A DNA stretch of 64,000 bases from Yponomeuta sedellus (taxonomy: Eukaryota > Arthropoda > Insecta > Lepidoptera > Yponomeutidae): assembly GCA_934045075.1 (NCBI GenBank), contig OW203748.1, positions 11,931,651 to 11,995,650 on the forward strand. Direction: 5' to 3'. This document shows, one piece after another, positions 21,727 to 31,562 of this stretch (positions are counted from its first letter, which is position 1; each line of letters opens with the position of its first letter). A model generated the notes under the pieces. The model was not told where the DNA came from and ran no database searches. It worked only from the letters and a program-made list of their open reading frames with translations. The position numbers and the translations under genes were made by a program.

Positions 21727-22214
21727 TCACCCCTGTGTATGTCCCCACTGCTGGGGCTCGGGTCTCTTGGAAGGTAAGGCCATACACCACCACGGGGGCC
21801 AAGTCCGGATTGGTGGAGGATTGTAAGACAGTAACGTGCCTTACTGTCAGCATTTATCAAACTGTAGACTTTTAGTCCGGATCTACTTACGGGTGTTGTT
21901 ATATCGGAAGAGGACCTGGTCGGACTCCTCCGATACAACAACACCCGTAAGTAGATCCGGGCTAAAAGTCTACAATGTGTTGTGCTAACGAAAGTTTTAG
22001 TTCAAAAAGTTATCAAACTGCCCATAAGGCCTCTGAAATGGCTAAACGACTGCCATTACATGACAGCCGGCACCAACGGCTTAACGTCCCTTGCGAAGCA
22101 CGGAACCGCTCGGAAAAATGCCACTAGCGGTAGTCACGGGACGGTCACCCATCCAGAACCTGACCGCGACTGTTGTTGCTTAACCCAAGTGATTGATTCC
22201 AATCACTCGGTTCC
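21727..22214 (-). mobile_element. 5S-SINE interrupted by an R18 hairpin insertion
   Basis: 21727-21864 and 22010-22214 are the 3' and 5' parts of one minus-strand 5S-SINE. The head shows GGTTAAGCAACAACAG, TCGCGGTCAGG and GATGGGTGACCGTCCCGTGA. The insertion splits the body at TTATCAAACTG, which is present on both sides. Confidence 0.85.
21865..22009 (+). mobile_element. R18 retroposon insertion with hairpin and 11-bp target duplication
   Basis: The insert is flanked by TTATCAAACTG at 21854-21864 and 22010-22020. Its first 111 bp form an almost perfect inverted repeat with arms of about 48 bp (TAGACTTTTAGTCCGGATCT at one end and its complement near 21955-21974). The last 35 bp are the normal R18 end, CGAAAGTTTTAGTTCAAAAAG. 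The arms differ at about four positions. Confidence 0.85.
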
Positions 22215-22317
22215 AAATTTCCAGCACGCACACAAATGTATACGTGAAAAGTTGCGTAATCAAGGCGCAGGACAAGTGTTTTATAGTTTTAATTATTTAT
22301 TAAGGGAACAGGCCTTC

Positions 22318-22440
22318 TGACAGTAAGGCCCGAAAATGTCTCCACCAACCCCGACTTGGCCCCTGTGGTGGAGTGTAGCCTAACCTCCCTGCGATGCTGG
22401 ATGAGACCCGTGCTCCAGCAGAGGGTTGATACAAAAAGGG
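22318..22440 (+). mobile_element. 5S-SINE 3' fragment
   Basis: AGGCCTTCTGACAGTAAGGCC, CTCCACCAACCCCGACTTGG and a decayed end (CCAGCAGAGGGTTGATA). 5'-truncated copy. Confidence 0.65.
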
Positions 22441-22444
22441 GACA

Positions 22445-22820
22445 CGAAAAAGCTAACAAATGCACTCACCTCTTAAACTAAATGCAGCTCGTCGTTATCG
22501 TCTCCAAAAGGAATCGTTCAGTTTCATTCGTTTCGTAAAAGTGTTTGCTACAAAAATAGTGTATTTTGTCGACGTCGGCGGGGAGTATCTAATAAGGCAC
22601 TCGGTTTGGCGTTCGCGTTCGCACTTCTTCACATGACAGTCCTTGTACCTGCGGGGAAAGAGACAGCGTGTTTAACTCAATTTGAAATTAAAAAATATAT
22701 ATATTCACTATAAAAACAAAAAAAATTACAATAAATAGATAATGTGGCGAAGAAGCTAACAGAGAAAATTCATATTTACTTAGTCATATTTATTCTTTCA
22801 TAGGGGCATAAGGGGTCAAG
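22445..22820. other. Nothing recognised
   Basis: Mixed AT-rich sequence without ORF or repeat match. Confidence 0.3.
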
Positions 22821-22829
22821 TGTATAAAT

Positions 22830-23080
22830 AATAAATAAATAAATGTTCATGGACATATTACACAGATCTCGCTAGCCCTAAACTAAGTACAACTAAATGA
22901 CTTGTGTTATAGGTGCTAACTCGACGGTAGATTTAATACAATAAATACATAGATAACATCCAAGACCCGAGACAAACTGGAAAAGTTCGTTTCCTAGTTT
23001 GACCCGGCCGGGGATCGAACCCGAGACCTTCGGTTTTACAGTCAGCCTGCCAAACCGCTGCACCACCGAGACCGTCGGCT
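22830..23080 (-). mobile_element. SINE-B (tRNA-derived), full copy
   Basis: On the minus strand: tRNA-like head CTCGGTGGTGCAGCGG, GCAGGCTGACTGTAAAACCG and GGGTTCGATCCCCGGCCGGG, then CAAACTAGGAAACGAAC, the AGTTAGCACCTATAACACAAG body and the GAGATCTGTGTAATATGTCC end. In the tRNA fold the anticodon position would read GTA (Tyr-like). Copies are at 27.7 (+), 39.6 (+) and 44.3 kb (-). Confidence 0.85.
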
Positions 23081-23133
23081 AAAGTCGGCTTGCATCAATG
23101 CTATTTGACAGCACTGTCTACATGTTTATACTG

Positions 23134-23228
23134 GGGTAAGATAAGATAAGAATATTCTTTATTGTACACCAGGAAAAAACAAAGAAAACATAATTACAAA
23201 GATACAGTACAATTGGCGGCCTTATTTG
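23134..23228 (-). mobile_element. Jockey-like LINE 3' tail (J1 type)
   Basis: TAAGATAAGATAAGAATATTC and TTTATTGTACACCAGG, then ACAATTGGCGGCCTTAT, identical in layout to the 3' end of the J1 LINE at 42435. Only the tail is preserved. Confidence 0.65.
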
Positions 23229-23231
23229 GGT

Positions 23232-23750
23232 AAGTTTTATCCGTAGGATAAGTACAAAAACGTGTTGCTAAATTATATGTCTCACAACCCGTCACACAGC
23301 TAATCATTCGTTTATCCCTGAATGCGTTATTATGTATTTGCTTATTTATCCAGGTATGTCACGCCGGAAGTCCTACAAAAGTTTTACGTAATCTCCTATT
23401 TTTAAAAATAACTAGTTATTCCCGGAACGATAGGAGGTTTATCACGTTTTTGAACTTACTCCAGACTTATTCACTCCGGGATAAACAACTAGATAGTGTT
23501 GGCCTAGCCGTGTGATGTCATTCAGCTTCCCACCACAAAATCCAATCCAAAAAGTCCTAAAGCTTAATATCGTGACCAAGCAAAACTTTTTATTTCGATG
23601 AAAGAAGTTTTCTGACATTTGACGCAACTCTGACATCTCAATAACTCCCTATTTTGTACACCTAGGCAAACAGGCGCCAAGGGTCTTCGAACCGGCCAGT
23701 GACACCACACGTGAAATCAAACTCTTACGTTCCTGCAATAGAATTCCTAA
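23232..23750. other. Unassigned
   Basis: Probably mostly single-copy DNA. A 64-codon minus-strand ORF has no motif. Confidence 0.25.
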
Positions 23751-23754
23751 TCAC

Positions 23755-24265
23755 TTAAGACGGCTTTGTATCCAGGTCCCGCTTCGGGCGCCACGGATCT
23801 GAGAGCAAGCTCCTATTTCCTTTTCATGCCGAAGCCTGCCTTGACATCTCAACAATAAGCCACCCATTTGCGTAACAGCGCGCATTGCCCGGGCTCTAAG
23901 CGACGCCCACCACACTAAACGCAACGCTACCGTTTGGAAACAAGTGTCAAAGCCGGTTAACTCTTCGTTTTTCCTGAGCCCCGCGTCGGGCGCCACAATT
24001 CTGCGTGCAACTTTACCCATTGAAAACTGGCTCCCTTTCTCTGGCAATAAGCTACACAATTGTCTAACACGAGTTTCGCTCAGGCTTTGCATTCCAGCAA
24101 CGCTAAAGCCGACGCTACACGCCACAAACAAGTCTCAAAATCAATTTTGCTCGTTTCTCCGGGCTCCATGTTGGGCGCCAGAGATCTGCGTGCAAGGGAG
24201 ACGGCCGCCGACGCTCTATCGAGGTCCCGCTCTAGGCGCCAGCACATCGGCGCCGTCTAGGCGGC
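23755..24265 (-). mobile_element. Tandem TRIM-like units with four tRNA-Lys PBS-like motifs
   Basis: Motifs resembling GCCCCACGTTGGGCGCCA occur at 23776-23793, 23978-23995, 24163-24180 and 24224-24241. Between the first three, about 185-200-bp segments align with each other: AATAAGC, GTAACACG-like, ACGCAACGCTAC, AACAAGTSTCAAA and CTC(TT)CGTTT recur in order. Repetition of a PBS with short intervening sequence is the layout of tandem terminal-repeat retrotransposons in miniature. ORFs of up to 131 codons on either strand lack retroviral motifs. Confidence 0.5.
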
Positions 24266-24269
24266 GTCT

Positions 24270-24985
24270 GGCGCCGCTCCGGAGCCTGTTATGTAACGCG
24301 GGAGCAGAAATGCGCGGGGAAGCGATTTCGGTTTCCTGAAGACGCTACTTTGTTTTACGTAATTCGCTGGGATGTAATGACGTTCGCACAGTGATGGCGA
24401 GACGCTAATTTGTATGGAAAGGCGCTGATTCGGAAATGTACATATTGATACTTGATCGTATAGTTGCTAAATGAAAGATTCGAAAAAAATGTTTTAGTGA
24501 GAACGCAAAGCTATAAAGACAGAGAGCGTTAATAGGAGTCAGTACTCATTAAAACTTCTATTTTTCATTGGCTATTCAAACCGCCATGTTATAGAGATCT
24601 CTTTTTGATTGGCTAGTAACAACTTGGTGCCAGAATATATTTTCGAACTCTCGAAAACTTGCAAAGCAGCCTTTTTATTTCCCAAAGAGGCTTTTAGATC
24701 TACGTTATGAGTTTCAAGAGGATTCGTTAACAATTGACTGAGACTTGACAAGTAAAAAACATTGTGGCACATAATTTTCTCAGTACAAGTTGCCCTATTG
24801 ATAAAATTGCAAAATTCCCAAATACCTCTTAACGAATCCTTTTGAAGTATTGTAGGCAGTAAAGGCCTCCCTCCCTTCTTGCCTCCAATGGTAAAATAAA
24901 TTACATGTACTGTAAAAAAAGACTTTTTCTCGTCACTTAAGGTAACTTAAAACTAATATCTATCTTCTAAGGTCGTTTTTCGATA
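24270..24985. other. Unassigned
   Basis: A short GC-rich start then AT-rich sequence. No repeat or gene identified. Confidence 0.25.
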
Positions 24986-24990
24986 AGGTA

Positions 24991-25020
24991 CCGGATATGT
25001 AACTTATGTTACATATCCGG
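24991..25020. repeat. Perfect 13-bp inverted repeat, 4-nt loop
   Basis: CCGGATATGTAAC, TTAT, GTTACATATCCGG. It has no U run after it and is not in a genic context, so a terminator role is not supported. Confidence 0.8.
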
Positions 25021-25184
25021 GGATACACGATTAAATGGCAATTTCACAAGTTTTTTGGTCAAACAGCGTATCCATAGATAGCTCTGCAACTCCGGAGCCA
25101 GCCCTTTTTAGACTTATTTACTCGATAGAGCTTACAAATGGATGAATTACATAGGTGCCAGACAAGGTAGATGCCTGCCTAAGC

Positions 25185-25304
25185 GATAGATAGATAGAAT
25201 ATTCTTGTATTTATTGTACACATAAATTATAGTAACAGAAATGATATAAAAAATATAGTACAAATGGCGGCCTTATTACTAAAAGCAATTTCTTCCAGGC
25301 AACC
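25185..25304 (-). mobile_element. Jockey-like LINE 3' tail (J1 type) with GATA tail
   Basis: GATAGATAGATAGAATATTCT, TTTATTGTACACATAAATTA, then ATGGCGGCCTTATTACTAAAAG and TTTCTTCCAGG, matching the J1 3' end. The terminal microsatellite differs from the TCTTAT type. Confidence 0.65.
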
Positions 25305-25360
25305 ATAAGCGCCATAGGACAAGTCGGCTTTGCCCCAGTACCGCACAAATAAAGTCGCAT

Positions 25361-25572
25361 AAGTCTTTTAGCTTTTAGAATATACCTCGGCCTCTAGAGT
25401 AGGCTTCGGTTTTCGTCGAAAGCACACGAGTGTAATACAATTTCCTGCTCTGTATAAAACTTTTCTTCACTATTTTGAAAAGTTATGTGTCATATAGTTC
25501 CGATATTTCTATTACAGGAATATATCCGATTCGATCCGATAGTAGCCGAGGTATATTCTAAAAGCTAACAAT
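25361..25572 (+). mobile_element. MITE-X, complete copy
   Basis: Terminal inverted repeats: TTTTAGCTTTTAGAATATACC at the left and GAGGTATATTCTAAAAGCTAA at the right. The interior has GGCTTCGGTTTTCGTCGAAAG, AAAACTTTTCTTCACTA and TTCCGATATTTCTATTACA. No transposase is encoded. Other copies are at 38333, 47956 (interrupted) and 63254. Confidence 0.8.
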
Positions 25573-25574
25573 CT

Positions 25575-26570
25575 ACAGCCACTCGCTACCGCTTATCGCC
25601 TCCGCTCGTGCCTCACCCCCCGCCGTGGCCCAATAAATTAACTCTCGTGTTTGTGCGCGATCTAAGAAGCCGAACTGGCAAATGGTTCCATACAATAACT
25701 CCTGCGATCTCCCCTTCCGAGCTTTGTTTAGCTAAGTCGTGGCGGGTTCGCGGGGATTACGACTGCATTAATAATATTTGTCAACTTTGTCAGGGAAAGT
25801 GTATTGTGCTTTCTTAACACGTTCGGCGCCAAGCCCTAGACAATAGTCGCATCTATTTCGTGACAAAATATCTTCAGCAAGAATGTGCTTTAAAATTGTT
25901 TATTTTTGCTAGCAGTGTAGCGCGGTAATGCTGCCAGCGTTATGGGAACCTTTGGGTCGGATATGTATGTCTCGGGGCGGTTTCGTTGACTAATCTTATT
26001 TTGTGTTGTTTGTGTAATTTTGTTTTTTTTGTGTTTAAACAACCATTTTGCTTATTTACTTACTATTATTATTTTATATGATAATGACGATACTGCTGTT
26101 GATTTATATAGGTAGTTTATGTTACTCTTGTTTGCATGTGACATTTTTCAATAAAAAAGTTGATACTCGTGCAAGTGACAAATTTTTGGGCAAAGGCTTC
26201 CTCTTTGGACTTCTATTCGTCCTTGTCGTCATCCAGGTAAATACTAGTTGTGTAAGCCACTCACTCACACGCGCGACCTAATAACTTCAACGCTGTTAAA
26301 TTGTATATAATTATTTTTAGTGCATTATAGACCGTCTGACACATCGATGCATTCTAATTTTAACAAAACCCTCTCTTGCATTCAATCTCCCCTCTCTTCG
26401 GGCTTGACCGTAGCAACCAACCCGAACACTAGTATTTGACACACCATCACTGCGTCCGGTCTGCCACGTCACGTAGCCTGAGGCCATCGCACGGCACTCA
26501 ATCTGTCACTATTAGGCCTACCTATTCGGGCCCATACGTCTGACAGGGCCAGCCCTGCGCCTTTCGAATT
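25575..26570. other. Unassigned
   Basis: A 77-codon ORF at 26048-26281 is hydrophobic at its start, with no homology I recognise. Base composition is ordinary for the window. Confidence 0.25.
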
Positions 26571-26574
26571 TATT

Positions 26575-26648
26575 ATCTTCTTCTTCTTCTTCAGGCTATA
26601 TTAGTTCACTGCTGGACACAGCCCTCCTCTAATGAGCGCCATAGCGCC
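26575..26648 (-). mobile_element. RTE 3'-end fragment
   Basis: The minus strand reads GGCGCTATGGCGCTCATTAG, then the CAGCAGTGAACTAATATAGCC end and a GAA repeat tail. 5'-truncated. Confidence 0.7.
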
Positions 26649-26777
26649 AATTTACTATGTAAATAAAAAAAATCTACTTCTCTCTCTTTCCTTCTCGTGT
26701 ATCTTTGGTACGCGTGGTTGACTAAGCACAAGAGTTTTTATAATAGTCGTGATTGTTGTCCCAAATAAATGTTTTTT

Positions 26778-26932
26778 TTCAAATTCAAACCAATTTATTT
26801 CAACGTAAAGAATTTACATTCTGTTTGCTGAATGTCAATGTACGATGTAAAACGTAGGCCGCTGCCTTAGGGCCGTATTGTAGTGGAGAAAAAGGCAGCG
26901 GAAAAAAAACTCCACTCTGACCATCTTTTCTC
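26778..26932 (-). mobile_element. Element B, complete copy
   Basis: Minus strand: GATGGTCAGAGTGGAG, CCGCTGCC, TTTTTCTCCACTACAATACGG, CATTGACATTCAGCAAACAG and TTCTTTACGTTGAAATAAATT. The length of about 150 bp agrees with the insertion-defined copy at 48237-48396. Confidence 0.75.
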
Positions 26933-27094
26933 AAATCATCTTAAAACCAATTACATCAGTTGCCATAGGTACGTAAACCTAATAAGATTTCATGATTGCC
27001 ATTAACAACCCTACATGCCGAAGCATTAGTCAAATGTCTCACAATAGTAGGGGAAAACATAAGTGCTGCGGCCAGACACACTTTCTTTTCTTAA

Positions 27095-27345
27095 TTCTTT
27101 GATACACATCAATCAGTCCTTACACGTCCACTGCTGGATTTAGACCTCCACCAGTCTTCTACTTCTTTCCATCCCTTCTACTTCTTTCCATCCATGGCCA
27201 TCCTCAGCCAGCCGCTACCAGCAATCACCTTCAGATTGTCGGTCTATCGTGCTGGTGGGCGTCCGAAGCTGCGATTGCCAGTCGAGAGCTGTTGTTTCCC
27301 ATCGACTATCGGTTCTTCGCTAGCTAAGCGACCAGCCGGCAGACA
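27095..27345 (-). mobile_element. LINE ORF2 C-terminal and 3' remnant
   Basis: The minus strand has GGCAATCGCAGCTTCGGACG, GGCTGAGGATGGCC and TCCAGCAGTGGACGTGTAAGG, the usual end of an endonuclease/RT LINE ORF2. It includes a short duplication of CTTCTACTTCTTTCCATCC. Heavily decayed. Confidence 0.45.
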
Positions 27346-27748
27346 TTTCGCACACAGATGCATACGTTAAAAGATACGTAATCAAGGCACTGACTGCCCA
27401 ATTCGCAGCGTTCATCAGAGGCACAGAAAAGGTCAAGTTAGCGTAGCAAGGAAAAAAATTCGCAAAATGTCAGATAGCCTTATATTGAATTCGCACACCA
27501 AGTAATATACAATTCGCAGATACTCCACACCGCAAAGCTTACCCTTGCCTTTCGCACAGTAACAATTTGTCAATCTGCTGTCGTTTTCTTAGTAAGCACT
27601 TCGGCGAATTGACTGCTAGTTATTGTACGAGGAACGAGGAGGTTAGCAAAATATTATCATAGCCTTAAGCATTCTAAGAGATATTCCACTGCAGGGAGCA
27701 ATCTTCTCTCAAGGAGAGGGACATATCTTCACATTTCATCATCACAGT

Positions 27749-27945
27749 CGGCCTCGGTGGCGCAGCGGTCTAGCACGCTGACTGTAAAACGGAAGGTCTC
27801 GGGTTCGATCCCCGGCCGGGTCAAACTAGGAAACGAACTTTCCTAGTTCGTTTATCGTTTATCGTCGAGTTAGCACCTATAACACAATCATTTCGTTGTA
27901 CTTAGTATAGGGCTAACGAGATCTGTGTAATATGTTCATGAATAA
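27749..27945 (+). mobile_element. SINE-B copy with internal deletion
   Basis: Intact tRNA-like head (GGCCTCGGTGGCGCAGCGG, GGGTTCGATCCCCGGCCGGG) and intact 3' end (CTAACGAGATCTGTGTAATA). About 40 bp of the central body are missing compared with 39605. It is followed by an AAT-rich tail. Confidence 0.8.
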
Positions 27946-28084
27946 TAATAATTATTATTATTGCATTTAATTTACCTTCATCTTTAACAACGCTGCTATA
28001 AATTTAGACATGTACAATTTGTAGTAAATTTTTTTTGTATTTTGTGACTGACCCATTTTTATAAGTAACATAACGTAACATTTA

Positions 28085-28220
28085 CATCAACATCAACATT
28101 TACATTCACATCCATTTCTTCTGGCCCCACACTAGGATACCCAGTGTCATTCACAAACATGTAAACATCCAAGACCTGGGGTTTTTGTTGTCCCCAGCCG
28201 GGATTCGAACCCGTGAGGTG
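28085..28220 (-). mobile_element. SINE-C, head-truncated copy
   Basis: Minus strand with GGGTTCGAATCCCGGCTGGG, CCCCAGGTCTTGG, CATGTTTGTGA and GGGGCCAGAAGAAATGGATG. The first half of the tRNA-like region is absent. The upstream side has ACATCAACATCAACATTTAC, a small tandem repeat at the element tail. Confidence 0.75.
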
Positions 28221-28401
28221 ATGATATTCTTATTAACAAGCGATGAAAAAATGAGGCACATATTAGTAAAACGCTTGTGGTTTTACACGTATAAGAACAT
28301 TGCAAATAAATTGGATACATTTCTTAAGTGAATAGATTATTCCATCGGCACATCAAATCAATCAAAGTATTTTAGTCAAAATTACACAAACTGTTACTTA
28401 T

Positions 28402-28500
28402 TGAACGTTATAAGTAATAGGTGTCCAATTCAAAATCTAGATCATTTCGGAGCAAATGGACAAAATAACTCCAAACTTCAGTCTTTTTAAAGAAGTGGAT
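28402..28500 (-). mobile_element. L-A LINE 3' fragment
   Basis: Minus strand: AAAAAGACTGAAGTTTGGAG, TTATTTTGTCCATTTGCTCC and GATCTAGATTTTGAATTGGA, matching 48425-48490. Confidence 0.65.
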
Positions 28501-28504
28501 TTTT

Positions 28505-28830
28505 TTGCCTCTAAATAGGTTTTTAAAATTGTCCTTAGCACGGGTTAGTGCATTAAAAATAAAAATAGTATAATCATGTGGGTACAGCGATATCATTCCG
28601 ATGTAAAAACCTAACTGCAAAGTAGGTAGTCGGGGCTGTAAGTGATGCAATCTACTTCAGCCAGATGTCGCTGCCTGTACGTAATACACAGAATAGTGTA
28701 GAGGTTCGAAATTTCACTGATGCCGGTGAGTCGCCCATTAGCTCAGTTGGATAGAGCGCTGGCACGGATAGCCAGAGGTCGCGGGTTCGAATCCCGGCAT
28801 GGGTGGAATTTTTAGCCTCTAAATAGGTTC
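28505..28830 (+). mobile_element. SINE-A, dimer-like copy
   Basis: Order: tail of one unit (CCTCTAAATAGGTTTTTAAA, AGCACGGGTTAGTGCATTAA), body (TAATCATGTGGGTACAGCG, GCAAAGTAGGTAGTCGGGGC, AGATGTCGCTGCCTGTACG), then a complete tRNA-like module at 28733-28805 and a second tail. The tRNA-like module folds well: CGCCCAT pairs with ATGGGTG as a 7-bp acceptor stem, and CTGGC/GCCAG encloses a 7-nt loop, ACGGATA. It is a SINE head, not a functional tRNA gene. Confidence 0.85.
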
Positions 28831-28884
28831 TTTTTAACGTCCTTAATTAACTGAGTTTACATATTATTCTAATAAAACTTAGTA

Positions 28885-29012
28885 CTAACGCATTGAAACT
28901 GCCATTAATTCCAGACATCTTTGTCATCTTAATAATTTGTAATGTTACAGTAACCTTTTTGGCACAAAGGATGCTTTACACGGTGTTTGAAATGCATTTC
29001 TGACGACCTATT
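28885..29012 (-). mobile_element. L-A LINE ORF2 end fragment
   Basis: Minus strand: CACCGTGTAAAGCATCCTTTG, TGCCAAAAAGGTTACTGTAA and GACAAAGATGTCTGGAAT, equivalent to 48118-48200 of the better copy. Confidence 0.6.
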
Positions 29013-29014
29013 AT

Positions 29015-29610
29015 AGCTTTAAGGACCCTATTGTAGAAACGTATACATCAGCTCCTGTATTATAATATCCTGAACAATTACAATCGAATTGTCAAATTCC
29101 ATACTAAATGCTAAGTTCAAGATTCCGGCACGATTTCGTGTACCCCCATAATTAGGCCTCAATATACAGAAAGAAGACAATTGAAGCGTGCCTTCTAGAC
29201 GGCGTCAAGCAAAGATGGCGTCATCACTTCAGCCATTCCTTATTAGACACATCAAAACCCAATTGAGCCTCGCACACGAATATACACCTTAATACAACAA
29301 GAGTAATATTCAATACTCAATATTAGAATGCTTCAATATCCCATGCATATGGACACTGTAGCATTGTTAAGTGTGCTAGGCAAATATCGCCTTTGCCACC
29401 TGGAATTACAGTCTGTTTAAGTGGCACGCGCCGCCTAATCATCGCCTACTGTTATAAAAGAACTGCGATAGCGGTGTTTGTACACATTGATCGAGTTTAA
29501 AATATATTACTTTACAGTATCCGACTCCGAGACCACGAATTATGAAGGGACTCTTGTTATTACGAGTACATTTTGTTACCATGTCAACATTGGTTACGTA
29601 TAATAATATC
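29015..29610. other. Unassigned DNA with a TATA-like box
   Basis: TATAAAAG at 29453-29460 is followed by ACTTTACAG (possible acceptor) and ATGAAGGGACTCTTG at 29542. The frame then runs into a 5S-SINE fragment, so a real gene start here is doubtful. The rest is without features. Confidence 0.25.
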
Positions 29611-29611
29611 A

Positions 29612-29706
29612 TCTTGGCCCCCGTGGTGGAGTATGGCCTAACCTTCCTGCGATGCAGGAAGAGACCCGTGCCCCAGCAGTGGGGATATACAGGTGTTGAT
29701 TTCGAA
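29612..29706 (+). mobile_element. 5S-SINE 3' fragment
   Basis: TTGGCCCCCGTGGTGGAGTA, CCTTCCTGCGATGCAGGAAG, and CCCCAGCAGTGGGGATATAC. CCTGC and GCAGG arms here form the small hairpin that is conserved in all tails of the family. Confidence 0.75.
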
Positions 29707-29984
29707 TGTTTACGCAGACCAAGTCACTGGCAAAACCAATCGCAATAATATGAAGTCATATTCTATTCAAGCCCACGCCGGACATGCAAATTTGATATCT
29801 ATCACATTCGGACAAGGTTCACGGGCCCAGCACACGCCAAAGCTCTATGTAGATTGAAACGTATTAGCTAAGAAACCGACCATGTATAAAGGTGTCTTTA
29901 TACAACTCACAAAAACTATTACTACATCAACAAAATGTAAGGGGCGGGTCTAATCACCACTCAAAATAAAGTGTGTGGTCGCCA

Positions 29985-30090
29985 GTCAATTGTGGATTGG
30001 CAATTTCAAGCGCTGAAGTATTTGAACACCTCAGACGCTCAGGTTTCCTCACGACGTTTTCCTTCACGGCAACGAAGCTGTACGTCGCGG
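29985..30090 (-). mobile_element. SINE-D 3' fragment
   Basis: Minus strand: GAAAACGTCGTGAGGAAACC, TGAGCGTCTGAGGTGTTCAA and GAAATTGCCAATCCAC. Confidence 0.6.
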
Positions 30091-30094
30091 TCTT

Positions 30095-30575
30095 CTTGGC
30101 GCTGTGGTCTCATAAAACTATCGCGATTACATTATTTTGTGTGCGTCGACTGTGTTTACACCTCGCATTAAGAACTCGAACGAGGTCGTTCCAACGCACA
30201 GGCGGTGCTTGTGCTAATAGTACCCGCGGCCATTGCGTCAGCAGACACGCTTAACAGAAAACTGATTAAAGAGAGTGCCCCGTGGTTGGACAGCGCACGG
30301 ACAGGCCTAGACCAACAAGCAAGTCTCCTTCATCTGCGATATTTAAGTGTGGAGTGAAGGAATACTACCTTTCAATAATTAAATTATGCAGTTACATAAA
30401 TATTACGTAGGTATATTATATTATTTCCTCTTCCCATACATAATTTATTTATTAGTATGTATGTACCTATATCTTAATTATTTATGTACCCTGTTTAAGT
30501 AAGTTTATATATATTTCGTTAAATTCCTAATTTCAATATTTCTGTATTGCACTAGTAACTTGCAATTTGCATTAG
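30095..30575. other. Unassigned
   Basis: No gene or repeat was recognised. ORFs of 66 and 93 codons here start inside the SINE-D fragment. Confidence 0.25.
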
Positions 30576-30577
30576 TA

Positions 30578-30745
30578 ACAGGGTCCCGTTTTGACCCTTT
30601 GGGTACGGAACCCGAGAAAGCACAGCTCTGCTAGAAGCGGTCGTGTCCGCCGCCCACGGCCCGAGCGGAAGGCTGTGGGGCGCGGGCGGCGCCCCCGCCC
30701 GCCCACACCGCATCCGGCCGCGCCAGTGAAAGTGGCCGAATTAAT
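30578..30745. repeat. GTACGGAACCC-type repeat end joined to a GC-rich block
   Basis: AGGGTCCCGTTTTGACCCTTTG and GGGTACGGAACCC mark the edge of a common interspersed repeat. 30640-30735 is extremely GC-rich (GGGGCGCGGGCGGCGCCCCC). A 61-codon minus-strand ORF there is low complexity. Confidence 0.35.
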
Positions 30746-30788
30746 GTGGACACACACTCAATAATACAGATACAGAATTTCATTCGTA

Positions 30789-30972
30789 ACTAGCTGACCC
30801 AGCGAACTTCGTACCGCCTAACAGTCGATTCTTTATTGTTTTTTATTTTTCCCTCCGTAAGAACCATCCTCGTACTTCAAGGAATATTCTAAAAAAAGAA
30901 TTAGCGAAATCGGTTCAGCTCTCAAGATTTGCGCTTGCAAACACATTCAGCAATTCATTTTTATATTATAGA
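30789..30972 (+). mobile_element. Terminal module of J2 LINE (AGCTGACCCAGCGAAC type)
   Basis: It runs from TAGCTGACCCAGCGAACTTC through CCGTAAGAACCATCCTCG and GAATATTCTAAAAAAAGAAT to ATTCATTTTTATATTATAGA. The preceding TTTTAGTGATAAGG part is absent. Same module at 15616-15766 and 62118-62292. Confidence 0.7.
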
Positions 30973-31022
30973 CTAGCCGTCGATCGATGTTCCCATGGGA
31001 ATAAGATATTTTTCCGCAGTAA
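30973..31022 (-). repeat. Family Y fragment
   Basis: Reverse complement of CTGCGGAAAAATATCTTATTC and CCATGGGAACATCGATCG, matching the 3' third of the repeats at 43895 and 56090. Confidence 0.5.
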
Positions 31023-31034
31023 AAAGATGTATTA

Positions 31035-31192
31035 GTTTTAAGAGGATTTGAGAAAAGACGGTCAGAATGGAGTTTTTTTCCGCTGCCTTGTTCTACACTA
31101 CACTAGGGCCCGAATGCAGCAGCATTTTACATCGTACGTTGATATTCAGCAAACAGAATGCACATTCTTTACGTTGAAATTTGTTTTTTTTT
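31035..31192 (+). mobile_element. Element B copy
   Basis: GACGGTCAGAATGGAG, CCGCTGCCTTGTTCTACAC, ATTCAGCAAACAGAATG and CTTTACGTTGAAATTTG, then a poly-T/A-rich tail. Confidence 0.7.
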
Positions 31193-31299
31193 TTATTTGA
31201 TTTTCGTTTCATTTGCAACAACATACAAAGGTATAATGAAATAGTCATATCAACAAAAAAAATAAATAGACAGACTTTAGATAGAGACAATAATAGTAC

Positions 31300-31395
31300 C
31301 ACAAGATGGCCTGACGACCTGGTTACTTGGCGGGGACTACCTGGGTGCGGACTGCACAAGACCGGGCCCTACAGACTAACTTACGTAGTATTTCA
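31300..31395 (+). pseudogene. RTE-like ORF2 C-terminal scrap
   Basis: Encodes TRWPDDLVTWRGLPGCGLHKT, the segment that normally follows GKRSVG.P.TR in the fragment at 32237-32431. The two pieces are in the same orientation but reversed order, so they come from separate insertions. Confidence 0.55.
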
Positions 31396-31487
31396 ATAGA
31401 ATAGTATAAGCACGACAATGGACGTTACTTGCCTCAATTTGGTGGTCTACAAAGCAATAGCAGTACGATGCCATTCCAGAAGGATAA

Positions 31488-31562
31488 CAGGAAATGAAAT
31501 GGTTTTATTCAAAGTGACGCAGAAGCTGCGGCTTAATGAACGTTACAATTCAAACATGTACA
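31488..31562 (-). mobile_element. L-A LINE terminal fragment
   Basis: Minus strand: TTTGAATTGTAACGTTCATT, AAGCCGCAGCTTCTGCGTC and CTTTGAATAAAACCATTTC. Confidence 0.65.

Noticed and set aside
24991..25020. Rho-independent terminator-like hairpin
   Set aside because: The genome is eukaryotic and there is no T run or adjacent gene.
27749..27825. tRNA-Tyr-like gene
   Set aside because: It is the SINE-B head, repeated four times with the same body.
28733..28805. Possible functional tRNA gene (good cloverleaf)
   Set aside because: The same module occurs about ten times with SINE tails, position 33 is not U and no terminator follows directly; it is the SINE-A head.
29542..29748. Gene start MKGLLLLRVHF after a TATA box
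   Set aside because: Two thirds of the frame is a 5S-SINE 3' end; the TATA match alone is not enough.
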